DNA of 64,000 nt, taken from the NCBI GenBank assembly GCA_026413225.1, contig CM048554.1:91863963-91927962 (forward strand), written 5' to 3'. Position numbers and translations under genes: made by a program. The stretch's first letter is position 1; each line of letters starts with the position of its first letter. The DNA comes from Otis tarda (Eukaryota > Chordata > Aves > Otidiformes > Otididae). A model generated the notes under the pieces. It worked only from the letters and a program-made list of their open reading frames with translations. It had not been told where the DNA came from and ran no database searches. This document shows, in pieces, positions 28,674-40,027 of the stretch.

Positions 28674-30462
28674 GCGGCACCCTCTGGAGGACACCATGCA
28701 TCTCCTGATGACTATTACATCAGGGCGAGAGGCTTGGCTTAGACTAGGGCAAGCTCTATGGTAGCCCTTGGGCATTCCCTTTAACACCTCCCTTGCCAGG
28801 TAGGGACACAGCCAGTGCCCTTAGTCACCCTCTGGTCTTCTTGTGTTACATTATAGTTCTGGCTGCTGTTTTTTTTGCTGCCAAATTTGTGATGGGTAGA
28901 GATAATTCCTTGAGGTCTCTGGTGTGGACAGGAGTCCACTGCACGGCTGCTGTAGTTTTGCATGGTTGGACCTCCTGAGACAGGTGATCCCTTCTGGCCT
29001 GGACCTCCAGTGTCCCCTCCCTCTTCATGTCACTTCTGTACAAAGCTGACTGCAATAAACTCACTGCTTTCCTAACATAAATATTAGGATCCTCTTGACG
29101 TCCCTGAAATTTCTGCTCTGAGCTGAGACCATGAAAACACAGACAAGGGAAGATGTGTCGCTTGCAGTTCCAGCCTGGTCCGAGTGTGGCATCACAGACA
29201 AAAGAAGACCCAGAGCAGATATGAGGGGACATGTAGGAGAGCTGCAGATTTAGGAGAGGTGGGGATTAGAAACAGAGTGCAGAGGTGAGGAGGAACCTGG
29301 AACCCACTGAACAGTGGGTGCAGCAGGACTGCGACGAGCTATGCAAGGAGCTCAGAGGCCAGGGCCAGCCGGGACGGGGTGCGCAACCAGATATCTTCCC
29401 ACAGAGCCAGCATCGCTGGTGGGGCAGAGCCTCCCTCTCAGCTGCTGATCACAGTCAAACCCATCTGTCAGCACATAGTTTTGAAACTTGCTTGCAAAGT
29501 ACTCTGTGCCCTCCTATTATCAAACTGGAGGCTGACAACCTGCTATTGCCATCAATTATTCTGTTGGCTGAAGAGCGCAGGCTTTTACACAGGCAATCTA
29601 AAGGAGCTAAACTCTTCTGAAGGTCTCCCTGAGTGCCAGTATAATGCCACATCATTACATTTAGATGGTGGATATTTATTTCAGTGTTTGCCTCTGTGCA
29701 TGCAATTTCCCCTTTTGAAAGAATACGTAGCTCTACCAGAACAGTTATTAGGATTGCAAACGATGCAGTAAGTACATTAAGCAGAACATTTGTCTGCCTG
29801 ATACACGTGATCATTTGTAATTGCATCATCAAACACCAGTTTTGTACAGAAACCCTTCCTCTGCCACTGGAAAAATAGAAACATATTGAGATGCATCAGC
29901 TTTGCACACAGGAGGCAATGACTTCTCTGTAGGACCCCAACTTCATCTTTTGGAAAGTATTTAGTAAATGAGGTAGGGGAATATAAAAAGGGAGAGAATG
30001 ATTAAAGCTGGTATATGTTTCCTTGGAAAATGTGGCTCTACCTCTGCTGAGTTTGTGTGATGGATTTCCTACATGGTGCTAGTTAAGTCACGTGAAGCTA
30101 ATTTACATGGGTAGTAAACGTTTTTCACTCTAAGACCGATTCTGAGTTTGGGGAGCTTGTTGGAACCCACCTGGCCTGCAGTGCTCTGAAAACCACATCC
30201 TATGTACGATGGAGCAGGTGTCCAACCTAGACCCTTGTTCCTTTGTGCTTCTATTTCCCACACAGAAATGAGCAATCTGTTCTCAGCCGAGTCTGAAGAG
30301 TTTGTGGTAAATAGGGCCTTGAATAAAAAGCATAAAATCAATCATTAAGCACCTGCTTTTCAAATGAGCACTGTCCAGCCAGTATGCTGAATGGGGCGAG
30401 GGTCCTAAGGAAAAATAATGAAAGAACACAGAATTAGATAGTTTCCCAGAAATGTAAACACA

Positions 30463-30978
30463 AACAGTGGTCCATTTTGGGTCCCTCACTACAAGAAAGA
30501 CATCAAGGTGCTGGAGGATGTCCAGAGAAGGGCAATAAAGCTGGTGAAGGGTCTGGAGAACAAGTCTTATGAGGAGTGGCTGAGGGAACCAGAGTTGTTT
30601 AGTCTGGAGAAGAGGAGGCTGAGGGGAGACCTTATCACTCTCTGCAACAACCTGAAAGGAGGTTGTGGCGAGGTGGTTGTTGGTCTCTTCTCCCGAGTAA
30701 CAAGGGATAGGACGAGACGAAACAGCCTCAGGTTGCACCAGGCAAAGTTTAGATTGGGTATGAGGAAAAATGTCTTCACTGAAAGGGTGGTGAAGCATTG
30801 GAACAGGCTGCCTGGGGGTGTGGTGGAGTCACCATCCCTGGAGGTGTTTAAAAGATGTGTAGATGTGGCACTTAGGGACATGGTTTAGCGGTGGACTTGG
30901 CAATGCTAGGTTAATGGGCCAACTTGATGATCGTTAAAGGTCTTTTGCAACTTAAACAATTCTATGATTCTATGATTC
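30463..30978 (+). mobile_element. CR1 LINE 3' fragment with open RT C-terminal frame
   Basis: This is a fairly young 5'-truncated CR1 copy. It begins in the block equivalent to 'ggggccc..aagaaggacat..ggagctg' and keeps an open frame from 30508 to 30888 that encodes the reverse-transcriptase C-terminal tail. Landmarks are [39 protein letters not shown] and a final RDMV. After the stop comes the CR1 3'UTR, and the element ends with tandem ATTCTATG-type octamers near 30961-30978. The RT catalytic domain and ORF1 are missing. The open frame is a transposon remnant and not a host gene. Confidence 0.94.
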
Positions 30979-31036
30979 TTGTGGATAATGACATCTGACA
31001 TGATGTGCTTTTCATGGTTTTGGATATTACAGGCTT

Positions 31037-31131
31037 CTTAAAAAAAGGAAGGGGAATGGGAAGGGGAAGAGGGAAGAAAAGGGGAAGGAGAAGGGGAAAG
31101 GGAAGGGGAAGGGAAATGGAAAGGGAAAAGG
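31037..31131. repeat. Polypurine (GGGAA)n-like tract
   Basis: About 95 bases on the + strand are almost pure purine, built of irregular ggggaag/ggaaa units and with only isolated T. It lies immediately 3' of the CR1 at 30463 and about 0.6 kb before the CpG island. Long polypurine-polypyrimidine tracts with mirror symmetry can form triplex (H-DNA) structures. Confidence 0.9.
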
Positions 31132-31734
31132 TGTTTCCAGTTCCTCTTGTAAAGACGGAAAAGGTGATTGTGGGCAATCTAGGGAATCATTAGGCAAAAA
31201 TAAATCCTCGCATTTTTTAATCTTGGTTTGGGAAGAGAAGGGCTGATTTAGGATTCTTTAATAGAGGGAGCTAGCACAATGGTACCTTTTGGACCTTGTG
31301 CAGACTCTTGGTTAGCCTTGCTACTGTGCATGAATTTTCAAAACCAAATATGCATGTATATTAAATCCACAGGGGATTTTCTTCATGTGTTCATGCCTTT
31401 ATCAGCTGATCTTAGGATCAGTCCGTGCTTACCGCCAGCAGTACTGTCACTTCAAACACCGGCAAGACACGAGAAAAGGAAGAGGAACTTTTCTCGAGTC
31501 AGAGGAATCAATTGGTAGCTGGGACTGGGAAGCATCACTTTTCTGCATCCTAGTTCAGATAAGCGCGAGCAGTTGACAGGAGTTCCCTGAGATCAAATTA
31601 TTATTTCTCAATCGTTAACCTATAAACTGTGAGCCCGGAGGGGGCTGTCAATAATAAACTCCGGGCAAGGGGTGCTAAAAAGAAGCAGAAGGGAGCTGAC
31701 AACTTAGCCAAACCGCCCTCCCCAAACCCCTCCT

Positions 31735-32600
31735 GCCCCGCCGAGGCGCGGCGGCGGCTCCACCCCTTCCCCCTGCCCCGCACAATGTCCCAGCCACCAC
31801 CCCCCCCCACCCCCCCCCCCCCCGCCCGGCCGTCACCTCACAGTGCGCGGGGGACCCGGCCGCAGCGTGCGGGGCCTTCCCCACGGCGGGGGGGTGGGTG
31901 GGGTGGGGGTGGGGGAGGCGGGGAGCTGAGGCGGCGCGGGACGAGCTGTGCTGCGAATTTTTCCTTTTTTTATTTTTTGGGGGTAGCTTAAGAAATAAAA
32001 AAAAAAAGTCTAATTATAAGGTAAGATAATTCAGATTTTTTAAAAATTATTTTTAATATATCCTTGTACATGCGCACTGCCCTGGTTAACTGAACGTCCC
32101 GGGCACACGCGTGGGCGCCGGCGGGAGCGGGGTCTGCGGGCGGGGGGAGGGGGGGCCGGGATGCCCGGGGCAGCCCCGCTCCCCCTCCCGGCGCGGCTGC
32201 GGCTGCGGCTCCGGCTCCGGCCGGGCTGGAGGGGGCAGAACGGCGCTGAGGGGCCGGGACGGCGCGGGGCCGGTTTCAGTGTTTGGCTGGAGATCTGAGA
32301 GGTGCACCAGGGTGTGTGTGGGGGGGTGTCGGGGTGCGGGGCTCCCCCGGCCGGGCAGCGCATCGAGGAGGGGTCCGGGAAGGAGAACGGCGGCTCGGAG
32401 ACAGGTTTGGCAAATTTCTTCTCGCAGCCGAGCGCCGCTTCTGCCTCTTCTCACAGATGCTGTTCGCATGCTTTCTGCTCGGCCCCCTTCCCCTCCCCTG
32501 ACCCGCGAAATTAATGTGGATGTCTTAATTAAGGGTGGGGGGCGGGGGGGCGTACGGGGCTGGAAAAAAGTGCCTGTCCGGTTGTCATACTGTTTCATAG
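31735..32600. promoter_or_regulatory. FILIP1: Intronic CpG island, candidate internal FILIP1 promoter
   Basis: A GC-rich, CpG-dense segment sits inside an otherwise AT-rich 26 kb intron. CpGs cluster in two blocks, about 31738-31950 and 32095-32420, around an AT-rich gap, with GC-box-like ggcgggg motifs. CpG islands in bird genomes usually mark promoters. A strong donor consensus, AAG/GTAAGA, lies at 32020/32021 on the + strand and could end a non-coding first exon spliced to 40028. Short and long FILIP forms are described in mammals. A transcript starting here would first meet an in-frame ATG in the large exon at the MLVDERQMHIEQ segment, giving a protein without the N-terminal domain. A promoter for an antisense RNA is an alternative. 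No transcript evidence is available, so promoter status is inferred from base composition. Confidence 0.6.
31796..31925. repeat. Poly(C) and G-run tract with G-quadruplex potential
   Basis: A near-continuous C run (about 31797-31823, interrupted by single A) is followed on the same strand by six or more G runs of three or more (31888-31923) separated by single T or A. The first gives G-quadruplex potential on the minus strand and the second on the plus strand. Both are inside the CpG island. Homopolymers of this length are also error-prone in sequencing. Confidence 0.85.
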
Positions 32601-35600
32601 CCTGAACGGAGTCTTTTCTGGTCGTGTTTTGTTCTTAAAGATCTGTGGTGATCTTCTTACGTGAACAAGATGCTGGCACGGAATCTAATAACTGTTCTTA
32701 TTCAAAAATACTGTCCGTATCCACTGTTCAGTTGAAGTAAGGCAGTTTCAACATAAATTAACTATTTTGGCAAACTGGGTTTTAATTTTTACTAAATCAG
32801 CATTAGAAACAAAAGGAGGAGGAAAAACTGTTGTAGAAGACAAGCAATGTGCCCTCCTAAGTAAAGAAAATGTTTTCTTTCTTTCAATATAATTTGAGAA
32901 CTGTCATGTAGTTTTGAAGGAGCAAGACTATTAATTTGCTTTTCATATAATTTGATATAATAACTTCTCAAAAGTCAATTCAGCAGTGAATAATATGCAG
33001 GTTTTTTACACTTCAACTTTATTTGGTAGATAGCCACAAAAATTTGTCTTTGGAGTTACTAGAACTGATAACTATTTTGTTTTACAAGTTTTTATTTGTT
33101 TTTAGAGTTGACCCTGTGATAAATGGAACAGCAACTTGGGAAGTTCTGTAGCAAGGTCATTCAAACATTTGTCTCTATTCCTTGCCTTTAAAGTTTAATG
33201 GACAGAATGGAGAAAGTAACACAGATGTGCTTTATTCTTTTTTTCTTGCCATGGGATCTGATCTCATTTGTATCTCCTCTCAGTTGAGATGGATGTGAGG
33301 GAAGGACTGAAGCTGATGATTTGAAAGTGTTACCTAATTTTGAATTGCCCAGCTTGAGTGTTAGGCCTGATTGTTTTGCTTCCTAGAGAGCCTGACCACC
33401 TTTTGGCTCTCTTTGATTTTAGCTGAAATTGTAAGTGTTCAGAATCAGTGAAATGTAGCCTCTGGGTATCTCAGCCTGGCCCTGAGTGCAGAAGCGCTCA
33501 GAAATAGTCCTGACATGTGGAGGATTTCCCAGTGGCTGTACAAATAATCTTCAGGATCAGCTGTTGTACATTAAACAGGAAAAAAAAAAGGGGGAAAGAG
33601 GGAACTTCTTTATTAAGTTAAACCACCTCTTGCTGGTTTTCATTGTCCCAGGATTCTAGCGAGCAGCCTCGCGCATCACTTAATGGGCAGCAGCTTCCTA
33701 GCTCCTACTAGGAAGTTGTCCAGTCTCTCTAACTCTGCTAATGCAGCAGCAAACTCTGTAGGGTTGAAGTGGAAAGACAAGCTTGCAAAGGCATTTGCTT
33801 TCCCAGTGCTTCCTTGGGATTGCTGCGTGACTCGCAGAAACGCCGTTTGCCTCTTGGGGAGGAAGCACCCTTCATCAGCTGTCAGTCAGCGCATCCTTAG
33901 AGTGACCGAGTCCTCATTAATGTGCTGCTGTTAAACCCCACTTGCTGGCTATCCACAAAATAGGACAGAAGTCATTACATCCCATCGCAACAAACTTTCT
34001 GGAATTTAAATGGCAAAATAAGGTGCTACAGGAGCAGTATGCCTGAGATGGCTTTGTGCTGGAGCAGCAATGAGGAGCTCTGTGGACGAACTCAGTTGAA
34101 ATGTCCTCCAGAGACCTTACCTGCTTCCCTCCTTCCCATCCTTTTCCTTCTACCTGCTGTTCCTCCTGCTGCCGCTGTCTTGGTAGCAGGGGAAATAGCT
34201 CTCCACCTCTCTGCAGATTGTCCTCCTGTGAGTGCTTCATTAAACACTGGGAGACACTTTGAGAAGCTTGGCTTAGTCTGTTTGAAAAGCAGGGAGCTAA
34301 ACCAGGCCAACGCCGCTGCAACGCGGTGCCAAAACGTCCACTGCAGGGGCAGCTCATGTCCTTTCAGGCCATCATCTGGTTTGCCATGCCTTACCAGGGT
34401 TTCCTTGCGTAGGGGAGTGCCTGTTTCTATGCTAGAGATGGAGAAAGTCGCATGAGCGTTTGTCATCTTTTCTCATTTGATGGAAGTACAAATGGCAAGG
34501 GCGATGCAAACACTGGTATAATTTTCAATAAATGTTTTGGGAGCTTTTCACTTCTGCATGGTCTGTTTAAAACGTTCTGAAGTGAATGCTTTTTTGAGGG
34601 GAGAGGTGGGTTTTTGGAAATCACTGAACATCTTTCCCTTGATAACTGAAACTTCATATTTTCTTAAAGTGTTGTAAGCCGCTTTGGATCATGGCTTCTC
34701 ATATCAGCTATCAGTGCTAAGCATGGTTTTCTTAGTTCCCAGTTCACTACGTTTATGGTATTTCAAATGTGGTCATGAAATTTATGATCCTTCAGAAGGC
34801 AAGAAAATGCCTACTGACCACTATTTAAATTTTTTTTTTGCAAATGTAAGCAAGAACTAATGGCTCTTGCTAAGCTAAGGTCTCGCTGCAGCTACTGCTT
34901 TTACCATTTACACCCATCTAAAATCCATTAATGCCCATTGAAGCTCTACTGGTATGAAACTATTGCAATGTCTTTCAAAAAACACAAAAACATTTTTCTC
35001 CAGCTGTACGTTATAATTCATGTTGAAGTCTCGCTCTGGTGTGTGAAGAGATGCTGTGAAAATGGTACTGTGGGGTTCCTCCTTTGCATCTCATTGACTG
35101 AACTTGACGCATGCAGAAATAAACCAGGAAAAATAATGTATGTGGTTAAGTGAAGCTTTGTTGATTCAATGAGCTGATCAGCCTTGAAGAGAATGTTAAA
35201 CCACCCTGATGGCTAACCAGCAGAGTTAATCCAGCGCAGACTCCAGCAAGAAGTCCTTCAACCACTCTGCATTTCACACTGGAAGGAGGAGGTACAGCCA
35301 TCCATGTCTTCTGTCACTCATCCTTCAGGGCAGAGACTGGAGCCCTGTCTGTATCAGACACTTCTTCCCAACTTACCCCATGTGCCATTTTCCAAACTGT
35401 GTCTACGCTGTAAACCAGAACTGTGCCTTAGAAACACAGTGACAGAATAACCGCACTTTCTGGCAACTGCATGTAGCCGATGGGGAAAAACTGTATGGTA
35501 TTGGCCAGACTTGCTTTAAGGAAAAATTGTGATCCAAACCTGAAGGAGTGTTTAGCCCCAGCCTGAGCAAGGACATCAGGACTCATAGCACAAAGCAGAG

Positions 35601-35623
35601 GCATATAACCATGATAAAAGAAT

Positions 35624-36400
35624 GAAGGCCAAGTGCCAGGTCCTGCCCTTGGGTCGCAACAACCCCATGTAACACTACAGGCTTGTGGAAGAGCAGCTGG
35701 AAAGCTGCCCGGCAGAAAAGGACCTGGGGTTATTGGTCAGCAGCCGGCTGAACATGAGCCAGCAGTGTGCCCAGGTGGCCAAGAAGGCCAACAACATCCT
35801 GGCTTGTATCAGGAACAATGTGGCCAGCAGGAGTAGGGAAGCGATAGTGCCTTTATCCTCGGCACTGCTGAGGCTGCACCTTGAATACTGTGTTCAGTTT
35901 TTGGCCCCTCAGTACAAGAAGGACAAGTTGAGTTGCTGGAGCACGTCCAGAGAAGGCCAGTGAAGTTGGTGAAGGATTTGGAGCATAAGTCTTATGAGGA
36001 ACGGCTGAGGGAACTGGGGTTGTTTAGTCTGGAGAAGAGGAGGCTGAGGGGAAACCTCTCTACAACTACCTGAAAGGAGGTTGTAGCAAGGTGAATGTCA
36101 GTCTCTTCTCCCAAGTAACAAGTGATAGGATGAGAGGAAATGACCTCAAGTTGTGCATTAGGGGAGGTTTAGATTGGATATTAGGAAAAATTTCTTCACC
36201 AAAAGAGTTGTCAAGCATTGGAACAGGCTGTCGAGGGAAGTGGTGGAGTCACCATCCCTGGAGATATTTAAAGATATGTAGATGTGGTGCTCAGGGACAT
36301 GGCTTAGTGGTGGACTTGGCAATGTTAGGTTAACAGTTGGACTCTATGATCTTAAAGGTCTTTTCTAACCAAAGTGATTCTTTGATTCTATGATTCTATG
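35624..36400 (+). mobile_element. CR1 LINE 3' fragment (longest copy in the window)
   Basis: About 780 bp of CR1 on the + strand. It starts in the RT ORF at the block 'aagtgccaggtcctgccctt' and passes through segments equivalent to [37 protein letters not shown] and LHLEYCVQF. The frame is then broken by a shift near 35960 and resumes through 'cattggaacaggctg' and 'ccatccctggagatattta'. The 3'UTR ends in 'attctttgattctatgattctatg', the usual octamer repeat. It is close to the element at 30463 in the shared 3' part, so both probably come from the same subfamily. Confidence 0.94.
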
Positions 36401-39400
36401 AAGCTCCATCTCTGGAGGGATAGGGTTCAGCAGCTATCAGCATCCCATTGTGCTTCTGATGATCAATCTGAAGCTTGGAGGAGGGAAGGGAAAGCAGAAA
36501 GACCCTGTGCATTAAAAAGCTTCAGCACCAAAGGAAGGAGGACAGAGGGGGCCTGCTTACTGCCCATCCATCTCACCTTCCTCCTCACTGGCTGCTGCCA
36601 ACACACCATTCATGAGAAGTTTAAAACTATGTCCGTAGTTGCTCTTCCTCCGCACTGGTGTCTGCCCACTCTGCAAGCTGAGGTTGTTGAAGGTTTTCTG
36701 GCTCCTGACTCCCCTGGCATTGCTGCCCACAGAACTCCCTCCTGCTGCCCTGGCGCTGCCGGGCACGGCAGCCAACGTTGCAGTCTGTGGAGGGATGCAG
36801 AAGACGCAGCTCCCTGAGGCAGAGTGCAGTGGCTGTGGATAATACATTGAAGGTACACATGCTCTGAGTCTCTGAGGTGCTTTTTTTGTTGGGTGGGAGC
36901 CCATGCAAGTCTGCATTACTTAGCAAACATTAGCAGCAGTGGTCAGATGAGAGGCCTGAGAATAAATCAGTTGTAAGGGTCAAGAGGGGACAACATCACC
37001 TTGCAATTCTGCTGAAATTCCACTTTAACCACTGAGGTATGAGAGTTGTCCAAGGATGGAAATGCAGGAACAAGCTTAAACTCAGCTTTATTTTAGTGTT
37101 TAGAAGTAACACTGAAAAGGTGTAGATGCTGTTTATTACTTTGGCATCTGCACAGATTTAAATACTGCTTTCCCACCCATCCCTCACAGAACTAGATTAT
37201 AGAAGCAGTTTCCCTGGATATGGAAAACAGAAGTATTGTCAGATGTCTCCTGCAAAAGTTCATGTGTCAAATCTTACGTAGTCTAGTTTCACTGTGTAAA
37301 AGCTGAGGCAAGATAAAATGCTGCATGGTGCTTCCTACCTTGTTCACCACAGACATGTTAGCAAATTCACCTCCACATATTAGCACGGTTACAGTGCTTT
37401 ATTTTTGCTTTTGCCAGAGGGGCCAGGCCAGTTATTCCCCACTGCTAACTCTCCTGTTAGGTACAGCAAGCAGTGACAGTGCTAATGTGCTTTCTTCTCC
37501 TGTTGCTCAGTCTCATCTCTGGCATTTCTTTGTCTTAGTTTAACCGATGTTTGTTTTGTTTTTTTTTTTCAGTGGCTTTCTCAGCAGTATTCCCCAGTAG
37601 ACTCTCTGTTAACCACGGGGCCCTGTGGGGCCAGTGAATTGTTTTGCATTCTGCTTGGCAGGCTGGCTGGCATGTGCCACCTGTAGCAACTGCTGGGTCA
37701 AAAATCATACGTGCCCCTTATGGACAGCCTAGGAATTCAAAATCATAGGCAGTTTTCTGAGCATCTCGAGATAGGCTTTCAAGTGTCAAGACTGTTAAAA
37801 AGAAAACAAAATCCTATCTTCTTTTTTTTTTTTTTTTTGAGAATATAGGAGTCAGCTTAAAATTTTCCTGTGGGACAAGGAAGGCTGGAAGTGATCTCTC
37901 TTTTGAAGGTCTCATATTCTTGTAGATATGTTAATGACTTTGGAAGATGGGTCATTTAGAGCACCATCTGGTTAAGGCACACTGTTCTGTCATGGCAAAT
38001 AATATTTTGTGGAAGGATGCATACCATTTCTTTAAAAATGTAGGCTGAGGTAGACAAGGGAGAGTTCTTGGCAGAAACTTTTACATGAAGCAGTGTGATA
38101 GAGCAGCCACGGAATATATTGTATGCTAATAAAGTTCCTTCTTCAGTGTGAAAAGTGTGTGCTTTGTGAATGGCAGCAGGTCTTTTTCTACCTTTTGACA
38201 TTCTAACTTGACCCATAATGAAGCATCCACCAGCATGCCTTTTCAGTCCTTTCCAAAGAGCTGCCAAAACTAAAGAGATTTTTTTTCAGAATAACGTGTG
38301 ACCCAGCAAGATTGGCTGTAAGGTTTGTTTGTTTTTCTCTCTCCTGCTGGTTCCTACTATTCTCTTACTCCCACATCCGATCTGACTCTTGTTTTCAAAT
38401 GCATTCTTCAGCCTTCTCCTTCCCTACCTACTGCATCCTGTGTTCTGCTTTCTGACTTCCTTCTCTTCTCTTATAGCTTTTCTTTACAGTTCCTGTTCGT
38501 TTTGGTCCCTGAGGAACCATTAACATTTGCTGGAGGACCAGGTTAATATGGCTGTTCTTATGATTTTAGGATTCAGGTGAGGGCGCTGGGAGACATCCTT
38601 TGTGTACAACATCGTGCCCTGGAGCTCTTTGCACCACTTGGTTGCTGGGGCAGCAGAGAGGAATAGATTGTCTCTGCTTCACCCACTACCATCTACAGTC
38701 CAGCATTTAAGATAAAAATACTTATAAAAGTTGATCTTTGCTAAGATACGGATGTTCCAGTTATTGCAAATTAGATAACAGGTGGTAAATTGCTCTGCTA
38801 TTACAGCTTCACCACATGTCTCAGTTAAAAAGAAGTTGAAAAGCGTCAGACATAGGGTAAGCAAAGCAAGTGGATTTGAATCATCACACGTGTCTTGATA
38901 GGGAGTATGGGAGTTGCAGGTACTCTGACAGTGGTTTGAAAAACATGTAATTTCACAGTAAATTCAGTGTGCATACCTGTGTCTTCTAAGTCATATTGCT
39001 TAAGGCTGTTACACTAGTAGGGGATGCGTCCCTGGATTATCTGTACCTCTTTGTCAGTTGAGGATCAGCATCCTCACAAATCTGTGCTTACAATATGTGC
39101 AGGCGCTTCCTGTGCTGATGTCAGGGTATCCTGAATATAAATCACGGATATAAAATACTTGTCTCACTGACAATTTCTCCATTGAAATGTTGCATGGGTA
39201 AGGCTGGAAAATTTAGGTCTTTATTATCTTTCTGAGGATACACTTAATTTGTGTGTCGTGAGCTTTTATATTGTCTGAAAATACAGCTTTACAGACTACA
39301 TAAAGAAGAGTATTTTCCAACTGAGGTTAGCTGTAGCCAAAGGTCTGATTAGTCTGACACTTGCAGTCCACAAAATCAACTATTGTAAATGGAAATGTGC

Positions 39401-39970
39401 CTGGAAGAACAAACCTTTTACCGTAATAGTCACTGTGCTGGCAAATTTATCTTCCTGCTAATTTCTTATGCCTGTGAGGCCCAGGTGGTTATCAGTTGTG
39501 TGCTAATGTAATCTCTGTCCTGCTGGTTTATTTATAACCAGGATTGATCCATTTATGTATGGCTGCAGATAGCAATTAGCTTTCATTTTAAAATCTTATT
39601 TTACACATTTTTGTGTTTGCAAGACATAAGGAGGAATCCACCTTATAAAACAAGTTTGGTATAAATGGATTGGTTAGTGGATATCCCTGTGCTTTTGGGA
39701 TAGTCTACACTTTTACCAATGTCATCCTAACAGAGAAATAAATGTAAAGTAATTAAAACCCAATGTATTTGTTACCTATACATGTGTAAAATTTCACTGC
39801 TTTTCAGACTTCTAAATGATTTTATATATATATTTTTTTTTCAGTTAACTTTTGTAATTTGCAGTATTTGGTTCGGGAATGTAACTGTAGTAGGTATGTC
39901 TTGAAAGACTACCTAGGTTATTAACAAAAAAATGATAAAATGAAGGTGACTTAAAAATGGAAAAATACAC

Positions 39971-39993
39971 TTCTCTCTCTCTCTCTCTCTCTC
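39971..39993 (+). promoter_or_regulatory. FILIP1: (CU)n tract just upstream of the giant-exon 3' splice site
   Basis: An uninterrupted CT dinucleotide repeat of 23 bases ends 34 bases before the acceptor AG at 40026-40027. Between them lies another pyrimidine-rich stretch (ctcttttaacttgtttcag) that would serve as the normal polypyrimidine tract. CUCUCU and UCUU elements beside 3' splice sites are the classical binding sites of PTB proteins, which repress exon use. The repeat and its position are seen directly; a regulatory role is inferred. Confidence 0.55.
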
Positions 39994-40027
39994 AAAAGTT
40001 TAATGCATCTCTTTTAACTTGTTTCAG

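Larger units (their letters stand above)
14075..40027 (+). other. FILIP1: FILIP1 large intron (26 kb)
   Basis: A phase 2 intron of about 25.9 kb that starts GTGAGT and ends tttcag at 40022-40027. It holds CR1 fragments near 17428, 28496, 30463 and 35624, microsatellites near 22927, a polypurine tract at 31037-31131, and a CpG island at about 31.7-32.6 kb that may be an internal promoter. The other long stretches (14.1-17.4, 17.6-28.5, 32.6-35.6 and 36.4-40.0 kb) are AT-rich with no gene, RNA or repeat family that I recognise. Conserved enhancers cannot be excluded without alignment. Confidence 0.93.

Noticed and set aside
28780..29240. Solo LTR of an endogenous retrovirus
   Set aside because: There is an AATAAA within moderately GC-richer sequence, but I could not find paired TG...CA ends, a target-site duplication or an internal viral region.
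30508..30888. 126-codon open frame as a host gene
   Set aside because: It is the C-terminal piece of CR1 reverse transcriptase in a truncated element.
32086..32605. Overlapping open frames on both strands of the CpG island
   Set aside because: GC-rich DNA lacks stop codons. The products are Arg/Gly/Pro-rich in every frame, with no family match.
39957..40027. ATG at 39957 as the start of a 965-residue protein
   Set aside because: The first 24 codons include the CT repeat and a splice acceptor and do not match FILIP1. Homology begins exactly at the exon boundary at 40028.
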